DNA from: Alphaproteobacteria bacterium
GTDB lineage: Bacteria > Pseudomonadota > Alphaproteobacteria > Puniceispirillales > UBA1172
NCBI GenBank assembly: GCA_023259875.1
Contig: JALRFL010000208.1
Span: 1-6,308, forward strand
Length of the DNA: 6,308 bases
Direction of reading: 5' to 3'
Below are positions 1-6,240 of this stretch, piece after piece. Position 1 is the first letter of the stretch. Each line of letters starts with the position of its first letter. The notes below the pieces were generated by a model that did no database searches, had not been told where the DNA came from, and saw nothing but the letters and a program-made list of their open reading frames with translations. Made by a program: the position numbers and the translations under genes.

Positions 1-117
1 ATTCGTGCAGGCGGAAGTCAAGAAAACCGTATGGCTAAAACCGTAGCTTGGAATACGATCATGCCTGAACATAATTATCTTGTCAGGAAATGGCAAAACT
101 TACCATGGGCTTTATAG
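1..117 (+). CDS. C-terminal end of an unidentified protein (5' truncated by window edge)
   Basis: An open frame runs from the first base without interruption for 38 codons and ends at TAG (115-117). The residues read like real protein (IRAGGSQENRMAK near the start, then WNTIMPEHNYL, ending RKWQNLPWAL), with a balanced, Trp-rich composition and no low-complexity stretch. I do not recognise the family from this short tail. It is not an obvious transporter, SDR or regulator end. The gene converges on the regulator that ends at 139, with only 21 bases between the two stops and no hairpin terminator visible there. Whether it belongs to the same pathway is unknown. Confidence 0.5.
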   Translation: MRAGGSQENRMAKTVAWNTIMPEHNYLVRKWQNLPWAL

Positions 118-138
118 AAATAAGGGCCAAAAGGGAGG

Positions 139-1152
139 TCAGGCGTGCCGCGTCAGCCAAGATGGCAAGGGTGGCATAGGGAAAATCGACAGAGCTTTCA
201 GCCGCTGGGTGGTGCGTTTTGCCGAAAGTTGAATATGGGTTTCAAGTGCCAAGGCGGCAGGTTCGACGGCACCGCGTAAAAGATATTCGTAAATCATAAT
301 ATGTTCAGTCATCGCGGCAGAAAAGGGTCGGGTGTTGCGTGGCTTGGCAAACACATCATTGACCACAAGCGCCAGTTGAGACTGATGAATAAAGCGTAAC
401 AAGGGCGTGTTGTTTGAATATTCCAGCAGATGCACATGAAGATCGTCTTCAAGCTGTTTGATAGTTTCTTGGCTAATATCTCTGGCGTTGTCTCTGGCGT
501 TGTGGCATCGCTCTAGCCATTGGTGAATAGATTTGCTGCTAATATGTTCTGCCGCTTCTCTCAGGGCTAAAGGTTCAAGTTTTGAGCGAATGATGAACAA
601 ATCATTCAGCCTTTTTGAAGTCAAAGGCCCAACCGTCCAGTGTGAGCGATAATCCTTGCCAATCAAACCCCGTTCAGCAAATTTTGATAGCGCCTGACGA
701 ATGATGGTACGGCTGACATGATAATGGTCTGCCGCTTTTTGTTCATTTACCCAAAACTCACCAAAAGGCAAAAGATTGGCGATTTGTTGTTCTATATCAT
801 GATGCAAATCAACAGATCGCTGTTTTTCCGTATCCAGAACATTTTTGAAAAAGGAGCGTAAATCCGCCTCGGTATAGCGCACTGGCATAGCCGGAGTTTG
901 CAATTTTTGTCCACTTTGGCGATGAAAAATGAACTCGGCTTTGCGGCCAACCCTGCTGACGCGTTGATCCGCTTCTAGCATCTGTAACGCCTGATAAACA
1001 GGGGTTCGGCTGGTTTTGAAAATCTTGGCCAGAGTGCCCAGATTGACAAGCGCCCCATCAAGGGGACGATTCGCCTCAAGTGTGGTGGCAATTTCTTCAT
1101 AGATTTGCCGGTATCGGGGTTGAGGCGTTGTATTTTTGTGTACAAAATTCAT
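139..1152 (-). CDS. GntR-family transcriptional regulator with two tandem winged-helix domains and an FCD effector domain
   Basis: This 337-residue protein is a predicted cytoplasmic repressor or activator, probably of the divergent transport operon. A first GntR-type winged helix spans about residues 13-77, with the signature TSRTPVYQALQMLEAD at 47-62. A second spans about 112-175, with VSRTIIRQALSKFAERGLI at 146-164. An all-helical FCD domain follows (about 180-315). Its likely metal and ligand contacts are Asp237 and His241 (DLHVH), His284 (TEH) and His306 (ETHIQ), the usual Asp/His set of the family. Most FCD regulators have one winged helix and about 220-250 residues, so the extra N-terminal domain explains the length. 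The ATG is preceded directly by an in-frame TAA, so the start cannot lie further upstream; no clear Shine-Dalgarno sequence is visible. Residues 218-225 are a NARD-NARD duplication. Function as local regulator is inferred from the divergent arrangement. Confidence 0.9.
   Translation of the reverse strand: MNFVHKNTTPQPRYRQIYEEIATTLEANRPLDGALVNLGTLAKIFKTSRTPVYQALQMLEADQRVSRVGRKAEFIFHRQSGQKLQTPAMPVRYTEADLRSFFKNVLDTEKQRSVDLHHDIEQQIANLLPFGEFWVNEQKAADHYHVSRTIIRQALSKFAERGLIGKDYRSHWTVGPLTSKRLNDLFIIRSKLEPLALREAAEHISSKSIHQWLERCHNARDNARDISQETIKQLEDDLHVHLLEYSNNTPLLRFIHQSQLALVVNDVFAKPRNTRPFSAAMTEHIMIYEYLLRGAVEPAALALETHIQLSAKRTTQRLKALSIFPMPPLPSWLTRHA
479..502. repeat. Perfect 12-bp tandem duplication inside the regulator gene
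   Basis: TCTCTGGCGTTG occurs twice in immediate succession (479-490 and 491-502). On the coding strand this adds four codons in frame, giving NARDNARD at residues 218-225 of the GntR regulator, in the early part of the FCD domain. It looks like a recent slippage or duplication event that kept the frame. Confidence 0.9.
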
Positions 1153-1184
1153 TTAATTATCATATCAGGAAGTATTGGAATTAT

Positions 1185-1220
1185 CCACCAGGTTATACAC
1201 CACAAATTTAAAACAAATAA
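1185..1220 (-). promoter_or_regulatory. Candidate promoter of the gntR-type gene
   Basis: Read on the minus strand, a TATAAC -10-like hexamer (plus-strand 1197-1192) lies about 40 bases before the regulator's ATG. A weak TTATTT sits about 17 bases further upstream as a possible -35. The -10 lies inside GGTTATACACC (1191-1201), which contains GGT and ACC half-sites, so the regulator could control its own transcription there. The assignment rests only on hexamer similarity in AT-rich DNA and is tentative. Confidence 0.25.
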
Positions 1221-1310
1221 TGTCGTTAATAGAATATTTCTTTATCTGATTATCGCGGCCAAAGTTAATTTAAGAAAAAATTAAAGGAATCTAAAAAATT
1301 GCTTTGACTT

Positions 1311-1341
1311 TTGTGTCCATTGTGAAAGCATAGGTTATAAC
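1311..1341 (+). promoter_or_regulatory. Candidate promoter of the ABC transporter/SDR operon
   Basis: TTGTGT (1311-1316) and TATAAC (1336-1341), or the one-base-shifted TTATAA, make a possible sigma70-type pair with an 18-19 base spacer. TTGACT at 1304-1309 is a better -35 but has no well-spaced -10. If 1336-1341 is the -10, transcription would begin near 1348, inside the palindrome at 1345-1357, leaving a leader of about 47 bases. The pairing is uncertain because the whole region is AT-rich. Confidence 0.3.
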
Positions 1342-1344
1342 AAA

Positions 1345-1357
1345 AAGGTAATACCTT
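1345..1357. promoter_or_regulatory. 13-bp palindrome, candidate operator for the GntR/FCD regulator
   Basis: AAGGTA-A-TACCTT is a perfect inverted repeat with six-base arms and a one-base centre. Its core GGT-N3-ACC matches the general GT-N3-AC layout known for operators of the FadR/FCD branch of GntR regulators (for example the PdhR type). It lies 38 bases before the ATPase start codon and overlaps or just follows the predicted transcription start, a position that suits repression. An 8-bp palindrome GTTATAAC (1334-1341) sits a few bases upstream. Binding by the neighbouring regulator is inference. Confidence 0.45.
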
Positions 1358-1394
1358 AATTTTAACAAAAAATTCAACTGGGGCGGATAATCCT

Positions 1395-2462
1395 GTGCTT
1401 GAAGTAAGGTCAATATTCAAGGGATTTGCTGGAGTGCCGGCATTAAGCGATATCTCATTTGAGGTAAGCGAGAATGAGTATATCACCCTGCTCGGATCGT
1501 CGGGTAGCGGTAAGTCTGTGATGTTGCGGATTATGGCTGGCTTGCTAAATCCTGATGCAGGGCAGATTTTTCTGCGCGGCGAAGATATTACGAACCGTCC
1601 TTGTCACGAACGCCGGATTGGCTTTGTGCAACAAAAATACGCTCTATTTCCGCATCTCAATGTGTTTGACAATATCGCCTTTGGCTTGCGGCATCGCAAC
1701 AATGATCGGATGACAGATGAAAGCCTGATCACGCGCAAAGTGTCTGAGATGATTGAACTGGTCGGGCTGACTGGCCAAGAACAAAAAATGACAGGGCAGA
1801 TTTCAGGTGGTCAGAAACAGAGGGTGTCTCTGGCGCGGACTCTTGTTACCAGTCCCGAAATTTGCCTCTTGGATGAGCCCCTTGGCGCGCTTGATGCCAA
1901 TTTGCGTGAACGCATGACCATTGAACTTCAGAATATCAGGAAAGAGTTGGGCATATCGTTTATCCATGTCACAGGAAATGAGTTTGAGGCCCTAGCCATG
2001 GGGCAAAAAATGCTCGTTATGTCAGAGGGCCGTATCGTCCAACAGGGTGAGCCACAAACCCTCTACACCATGCCGCAAGATCTCATCACCGCAAAAAGCA
2101 TGCACAGCTTTAATATTTTCTCTGGTGATATGATGGCAGATTATCTTAAGGCTGGCATCAAGGGCAAAGTGCCTGCTACCAAAATTAGTCGCGCCAGCCA
2201 TTGTGCCGTGCGCATGGATAAGATTAGCGTTGCCAATTCTTCAGCAAAGGCCAGCGGCTTAGAGGCCACATTTCTGACCAGTGAGTTTCTTGGCAACAAA
2301 GTGATTTATTTCTTTAAGACAAACGATAACCGCATTTGCGAAGTCGAAGATCACATGAGCTTGAGCGAGCCAAAGCTCCTCAATGCGAATAGCACCTATC
2401 GGTTAAGCTGGGATGCTTCGGATATGCTGTTATACGATGAGAACAAACAGTTAATAAGCTGA
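1395..2462 (+). CDS. ABC transporter ATP-binding protein, polyamine/opine-type importer (PotA-like), H-loop His absent
   Basis: This 355-residue ATPase would energise import through the two permeases encoded next. Visible motifs in order are Walker A GSSGSGKS (34-41), Q-loop Gln80, signature ISGGQ (136-140), Walker B ICLLDEP (156-162) with catalytic Glu161, and D-loop GALD (164-167). A TOBE-type C-terminal region lies at about 265-350. The length is normal for the PotA/FbpC/UgpC group. The usual VTHDQ-EA after Walker B reads VTGNEFEA (192-199), so the switch histidine is Gly194 (codon GGA at 1974-1976). The GTG at 1395 is the only credible start: no ATG, GTG or TTG lies between it and the in-frame TAA at 1338-1340. 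A weak GGGGCGG (1380-1386) sits eight bases before it. It is the first gene of the operon, 26 bases before the first permease. The substrate is not readable from the ATPase. Confidence 0.93.
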   Translation: MLEVRSIFKGFAGVPALSDISFEVSENEYITLLGSSGSGKSVMLRIMAGLLNPDAGQIFLRGEDITNRPCHERRIGFVQQKYALFPHLNVFDNIAFGLRHRNNDRMTDESLITRKVSEMIELVGLTGQEQKMTGQISGGQKQRVSLARTLVTSPEICLLDEPLGALDANLRERMTIELQNIRKELGISFIHVTGNEFEALAMGQKMLVMSEGRIVQQGEPQTLYTMPQDLITAKSMHSFNIFSGDMMADYLKAGIKGKVPATKISRASHCAVRMDKISVANSSAKASGLEATFLTSEFLGNKVIYFFKTNDNRICEVEDHMSLSEPKLLNANSTYRLSWDASDMLLYDENKQLIS

Positions 2463-2488
2463 TTGCTGAAGAAAGAAAGAGGCTGATA

Positions 2489-3337
2489 GTGAGATCGAAT
2501 AAAGGAACATGGTTGTTACTAGCACCAGGGATGATTTGGATCCTGTTGTTTCTGGTCGCGCCACTTATCATGATGGTTTATGTTAGCTTCTGGACACAGA
2601 CGACATTTAGCATCAAACCTGATCTTACTACCCAATCATGGGTTAATTTCTTTAGCTCTGACACCTATTTTGGGGCGTTGTTAAGGACTATTAAAATCTG
2701 GCTTACTGTCTTGATTGTGACCTTGCTAATCGGATATCCGGTGGCCTTATATATTGGTCAGTTTATTAAAAATAAAACCCTTCAGACCGCTTTGCTTGTG
2801 ACTTGCGTGATCCCCTTTTGGACCTCGTTTCTTATTCGGGTGCTTGCGTGGCGACCCATGCTAGGTAAAGAGGGGGCGATAAATATTATTCTGCAAAAAA
2901 TAGGGATAATTGATGCCCCGATTGAAGTTCTGCTTTTTACCGAATTGTCGGTGATCATTGGCATGGTGCAGATTTATGTGGTGTTCATGGTTGGCCCAAT
3001 CGCCTTTATGATTGGCCGTATTGATGAAAGTCTGATTGAATCCGCGCGTGATCTGGGGGCTTCGGCGTCAACAATTTTCCGCCGGATCATTCTGCCGTTG
3101 AGTTTGCCCGGCGTCATTGTTGGTTCTATTTTTGTCACCGTCATGGTGCTGGGTGAGTTTGCGACCGCGTCCGCACTTTCAGGCCGAAAGGTCAATTTGC
3201 TAGGCAATATTATTATCACCCAGGTGGGATCGCTGAAATGGGCTTTTGCCGCGGTTGCTGGTGTTGTCTTGACTATCGTCATGGCGGCTTTTGTTGCGGT
3301 GATGCTTCGCATCGTAAATTTAAGAAACCAGATTTGA
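2489..3337 (+). CDS. ABC transporter inner-membrane permease, PotB-like
   Basis: This 282-residue integral membrane protein forms one half of the importer channel. Six hydrophobic segments are visible, at about residues 7-33, 66-91, 98-120, 148-176, 206-228 and 250-275. The cytoplasmic EAA loop that docks on the ATPase is ESARDLGASASTIFRRI (184-200), followed by the usual P203 and PG (207-208). The segment PFWTSFLIRVLAW (109-121) followed by GKEGAIN is characteristic of the PotB side of spermidine/putrescine-type importers. The start is a GTG with AGAGG (2478-2482) six bases upstream. The first ATG (residue 15) would cut into the first membrane helix, which supports the GTG. It lies 26 bases after the ATPase and 12 before the second permease. 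Confidence 0.92.
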   Translation: MRSNKGTWLLLAPGMIWILLFLVAPLIMMVYVSFWTQTTFSIKPDLTTQSWVNFFSSDTYFGALLRTIKIWLTVLIVTLLIGYPVALYIGQFIKNKTLQTALLVTCVIPFWTSFLIRVLAWRPMLGKEGAINIILQKIGIIDAPIEVLLFTELSVIIGMVQIYVVFMVGPIAFMIGRIDESLIESARDLGASASTIFRRIILPLSLPGVIVGSIFVTVMVLGEFATASALSGRKVNLLGNIIITQVGSLKWAFAAVAGVVLTIVMAAFVAVMLRIVNLRNQI

Positions 3338-3349
3338 TAGGGCGCTGTT

Positions 3350-4207
3350 ATGGATAAAGTGGTATCATTAAAATGGTTTCTGGGCATATTCACAGCGCTG
3401 TTTGTGCTGTTTCTCTATGGCCCTTTTATTGTCATGGGCATTCTCAGTTTTCAGCAAGGCCCAGAAGGCGGCCCACAATTTCCAATTATAGAATGGTCAA
3501 CCTATTGGTATCAGCATGTAATGGGTTATGCCCCACCATCACGGGTCGCTCCATTGCCAATTGGTGAAGCCTTAATCCGGTCTTTAACGCTGGCCTTTGC
3601 TACCATGGTTGTCTCAACAGTCATGGGGGTTCTGACAGCGCAGGCGTTCCGCCGGCGTTTCCGTGGTTCAGGCTTGGTGTTTTATTCGGTCATTCTAGGG
3701 ATGATTGTGCCCGGGGTGCTTTTGGGTCTTGGGATGGCGTTATTGGCAAATCAGTTCGGGATTGACCGAAACTGGTGGTCAACAGCCTTTGTTTTGCATG
3801 TGGTCTATACCTATCCTTTTGCCTTTCTTGTCATGCTGGCAATTTTCAACCGCTTTGATGCTTCGGTTGAAGAGGCGTCTCTTAGCTTAGGGGTAAGCCC
3901 GGCGCGAACCTTTCGCAAAGTAACTTTCCCGATTATTTTTCCGGGCGTATTGTCAGCTATGCTGTTTGCTTTTACGCTCAGCTATGATGAGTTTCCGAGA
4001 ACATTGTTCACAGGCGGCTCTGATGTCACGATGCCGTTGGCGATTTATGGAACCTTTGCGGTTGAAATCCATCCGAACCTCTTTGCCTTTGGGGTGTTGA
4101 CGACCTTGTTCTCATTCTCGTTGCTGGTCATTTATGCAATACTACTTTCAGTTTCAACACGCAGACAAAGAGCGCGTGCATCAGGATTGCAAGAGGATAT
4201 TTCATGA
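3350..4207 (+). CDS. ABC transporter inner-membrane permease, PotC-like
   Basis: This 285-residue protein is the second membrane half of the importer. Hydrophobic segments lie at about 9-33, 76-98, 107-134, 145-166, 196-212 and 244-268. The EAA loop is EEASLSLGVSPARTFRKV (174-191), followed by P194 and PG (198-199). SYDEFPRTLF (211-220) matches the conserved segment after the EAA loop in PotC-type permeases. The polar stretch of about 40 residues between the first two helices (35-74) is the periplasmic loop. The Shine-Dalgarno sequence is weak (AGGGCG at 3339-3344), so translation probably depends on coupling to the gene ending 12 bases earlier. Its TGA stop overlaps the next gene's ATG as ATGA (4204-4207), direct evidence that transporter and dehydrogenase are translated together. 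Confidence 0.92.
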   Translation: MDKVVSLKWFLGIFTALFVLFLYGPFIVMGILSFQQGPEGGPQFPIIEWSTYWYQHVMGYAPPSRVAPLPIGEALIRSLTLAFATMVVSTVMGVLTAQAFRRRFRGSGLVFYSVILGMIVPGVLLGLGMALLANQFGIDRNWWSTAFVLHVVYTYPFAFLVMLAIFNRFDASVEEASLSLGVSPARTFRKVTFPIIFPGVLSAMLFAFTLSYDEFPRTLFTGGSDVTMPLAIYGTFAVEIHPNLFAFGVLTTLFSFSLLVIYAILLSVSTRRQRARASGLQEDIS

Positions 4208-4959
4208 CCAATCTTGCGCATCATATTGCTATTGTAACCGGAGCAGGGGCTGGCATTGGCGCGGCTATTGCTGAACGGTTGGCGCATGATGGCGCAAAAG
4301 TGATGATGAATGATATTGATGCCGATAGGCTAGAGAAGGTCAAATCTCAACTGGTTAACGCTGGCATTAAATCAGAAAATCTAGCAGTCATGGCTGGCGA
4401 TGTGTCTTCTGAGGCCGATATGAAATCGCTTTTTGATACGGCGTTAGCCACCTTTGGTGATATTTCACTGGTGGTCAATAATGCAGGCATTCTGCAACAA
4501 AAGGCATTTGTTGATCTGACTTGTGATGACTGGGATCGCATGATCGCTGTGCATTTAAGGGGATGCTTCCTAGGCTGTCATTTTGCGCTTCCGATTATGC
4601 AAAAACGCGGCGGCGGCGTGATTATTAACACCGCCTCACAATTAGGCCAGATCGGGGCGGCAGATTTGGTGCATTACGCCTCTGCCAAGGCCGCGATTAT
4701 TGGGTTGACCAAATCCTTAGCGCGCGAAGTGGGACAATCCGGTATTCGGGTTAACGCGGTCGCCCCGGGGCCAATCAATACCGAATTGGTGTTGGGATTA
4801 TCAAAAGAATGGCGTGATGCCAAGGCGGCGCAATTGCCTCTTGGTGCGTTTGGTGAGCCTTCGGATGTGGCCGCCACAGTTGCTTTTCTGGCGTCTGATG
4901 ATGCCCGCATTTATGTTGGTCAAACCCTAGGGCCTAATTCAGGCGATGTGATGTTGTAG
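4204..4959 (+). CDS. SDR-family NAD-type oxidoreductase (first of two)
   Basis: This 251-residue classical short-chain dehydrogenase is a cytoplasmic enzyme expected to interconvert an alcohol and a ketone with a nicotinamide cofactor. The Rossmann motif TGAGAGIG is at 12-19. Asp37 at the end of the second strand suggests NAD rather than NADP. NNAG is at 92-95, catalytic Ser145 and Tyr158-X3-Lys162 (YASAK) are present, and APGP is at 187-190. The tetrad asparagine position, usually V-N-L-K-G, reads VHLRG with His117. The C-terminus is GQTLGPNSGDVML rather than the common VDGG ending. Its start overlaps the permease stop by four bases, and AGAGGA (4192-4197) inside the permease gene serves as ribosome site. 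Automatic labels such as 3-oxoacyl-ACP reductase should not be taken literally; the transport context points to catabolism of the imported solute. Confidence 0.9.
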   Translation: MTNLAHHIAIVTGAGAGIGAAIAERLAHDGAKVMMNDIDADRLEKVKSQLVNAGIKSENLAVMAGDVSSEADMKSLFDTALATFGDISLVVNNAGILQQKAFVDLTCDDWDRMIAVHLRGCFLGCHFALPIMQKRGGGVIINTASQLGQIGAADLVHYASAKAAIIGLTKSLAREVGQSGIRVNAVAPGPINTELVLGLSKEWRDAKAAQLPLGAFGEPSDVAATVAFLASDDARIYVGQTLGPNSGDVML

Positions 4960-4969
4960 GGAGGATAGG

Positions 4970-5722
4970 ATGAAGACGGTAATTATAACAGGGGCAGGAA
5001 TTGGGATCGGCAAGGCGGCGGCGCTGGCCTTTGGTAAAGCTGGTTATCGTGTCATTGTTACCGATATTCTTAAAGACGAAGGAAATGTCGTGGTTGATGC
5101 CATCACTTCAGCCGGCGGCACCGCCGAGTTTCATCATTTGGATGTCACCTCTACCGAAAATGCCAATCAGGTGGTGGCAGAGGTCGAAAAGGCGCATGGC
5201 GCGATTGATACCATTGTGTGCAACGCAGGTATTGCCCATAAGGTGCCTCTAGACCAGATGACTGACGAGAAATGGGACTTCACTTTTGATGTTGATCTCA
5301 AAGGGATGTTCCGAGTTATTCGTCCGGCACTTAACGCTATGAAAGCGGCAAAGGCCGGATCAATTATCTGCCTCTCATCCTGCATGGGTGTCATGTATGG
5401 ATGGGATGAGCATGTACATTATTCATCGGCAAAAGCAGGTGTTGTTGGTTTGGTTCGGGGCTTAGCCTCGGAACTGGCACGGCATGGGATTAAGGTGAAC
5501 GGGGTGGCTCCAGGCTATATCCGTACCGCCCAGCTTTTGTCGGAGGAGCATTCACTTGGGAAAGAAGGTGCAGATAAAGCAGGGTCTTTCATCCCGATGG
5601 GTCGTATCGGGGAACCAGATGATATCGCTGATGTAATTGTGTTTTTAGCATCAGAACAAGCCAGATATTTGACAGGGCAAGTGATAAGCGTGGACGGTGG
5701 GCTTGCAGTCGGCCGTTACTAA
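4970..5722 (+). CDS. SDR-family NAD-type oxidoreductase (second of two)
   Basis: This is a 250-residue classical short-chain dehydrogenase, clearly diverged from the preceding one. TGAGIGIG is at 7-14 and Asp32 after the second strand suggests NAD. NAG is at 85-87, Ser137 and Tyr151-X3-Lys155 (YSSAK) are present, and PGYIRT is at 181-186. The C-terminal LTGQVISVDGG (234-244) is typical of the family. The asparagine of the usual tetrad is replaced: the motif reads VDLKG with Asp109. The Ser-to-Tyr spacing is 14 residues, one more than in the first SDR. A strong GGGAGG (4959-4964) lies five bases before the ATG and overlaps the upstream stop codon. Two SDRs between the permeases and the binding protein suggest two steps, or opposite stereospecificities, on one substrate; this is inference. 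Confidence 0.9.
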   Translation: MKTVIITGAGIGIGKAAALAFGKAGYRVIVTDILKDEGNVVVDAITSAGGTAEFHHLDVTSTENANQVVAEVEKAHGAIDTIVCNAGIAHKVPLDQMTDEKWDFTFDVDLKGMFRVIRPALNAMKAAKAGSIICLSSCMGVMYGWDEHVHYSSAKAGVVGLVRGLASELARHGIKVNGVAPGYIRTAQLLSEEHSLGKEGADKAGSFIPMGRIGEPDDIADVIVFLASEQARYLTGQVISVDGGLAVGRY

Positions 5723-5737
5723 CAACCAATCTTCTAG

Positions 5738-5744
5738 AAGGAGG
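5738..5744 (+). promoter_or_regulatory. Strong Shine-Dalgarno sequence fixing the binding-protein start
   Basis: AAGGAGG lies six bases before the ATG at 5751 and is the strongest ribosome site in the window. It decides the start in favour of 5751 over an in-frame GTG at 5697 that lies inside the preceding SDR gene and would place 18 irrelevant residues before the Tat signal. A strong site fits the need for excess binding protein over the membrane components. Confidence 0.85.
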
Positions 5745-5750
5745 AATATT

Positions 5751-6240
5751 ATGACCATACATACAAATCGTCGTAAGTTTCTGGCAGGGACAGGAATGGC
5801 GATTGGGGGCACAATGCTCTCAACACCATCTCAGCTGTTCGCTGGCGGCCATCTGGCTGAACAGCAATTAAGAACAGTTGGTCTTTCCGTGACAGTTCAA
5901 GAGCGTATTCTAAACGATTTTAAGGCAAAGTCGGGTGTAGGATCTGTTAGTGGCAAAGGAGACATTTATCCAAATACGCAAACAGAACTGCTTTCAGGAT
6001 CAAAGGCCTATGACTGTTGGGAAACTATTGGTGAACGTCTGCCAGCAATGACAATGACAAACACCATCAAGCCAATTCCAACCTCAAAGCTGTCTAACTG
6101 GAACAGTATTCGTGATACCTTCACAAAAACTGATCCACGGATGGAAGCCCGGGCACAGATTTCCGGCCAGATTTGGGCAGACGCAGGACAGTCATCACTT
6201 TGGATGGTTCCAACCGTTTATAACTTTGACTCCATTGGCT
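5751..6240 (+). CDS. Tat-exported ABC transporter substrate-binding protein, N-terminal part only (truncated)
   Basis: The gene encodes the periplasmic solute-binding component of the importer. The N-terminus carries a twin-arginine signal: NRRKFLAG at residues 6-13, a hydrophobic stretch to about 23, and likely cleavage near LFA (29-31). The mature part starts with LRTVGLSVTVQERILNDF (40-57) and continues through YDCWETIGERLP and GQIWADAGQSSLWMVPTVYNFDSIG, a style I associate with PotD-like family 1 binding proteins. Those usually have about 350-430 residues. Here the frame ends at TAA 6243-6245 after 164 residues, just after NFDSIG. The sequence beyond about 6240 belongs to another gene on the opposite strand, so the stop is not the natural C-terminus. 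The upstream part looks intact and is correctly placed at the operon's end. Confidence 0.85.

Noticed and set aside
118..138. Possible bidirectional terminator between the converging genes
   Set aside because: The 21 bases contain short G runs but no inverted repeat capable of a stem and no T-tract on either strand.
1153..1394. Small RNA gene or riboswitch in the 242-bp intergenic region
   Set aside because: Apart from the short palindromes I see no extended stem structure or known aptamer motif; simple AT-rich promoter DNA explains it.
1265..1486. Minus-strand open frame of 73 codons across the divergent promoter region
   Set aside because: It overlaps the start of the ATPase gene antisense, has Asn/Phe/Ser-rich composition typical of AT-rich noncoding DNA, and shows no recognisable motif.
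1395..2462. ATPase as a pseudogene because of the missing H-loop His
   Set aside because: The frame is intact, all other catalytic motifs are canonical, and the gene is the first of a compact operon, so a functional variant is more likely than decay.
2974..3393. Minus-strand open frame of 139 codons antisense to the two permeases
   Set aside because: It is Thr/Ile/Met/Pro-rich with no domain, as expected from the reverse complement of membrane-protein codons; the sense-strand permeases are certain.
4674..4910. Minus-strand open frame antisense to the first SDR
   Set aside because: The Ala/Ser-rich shadow of a conserved SDR coding region has no independent signal.
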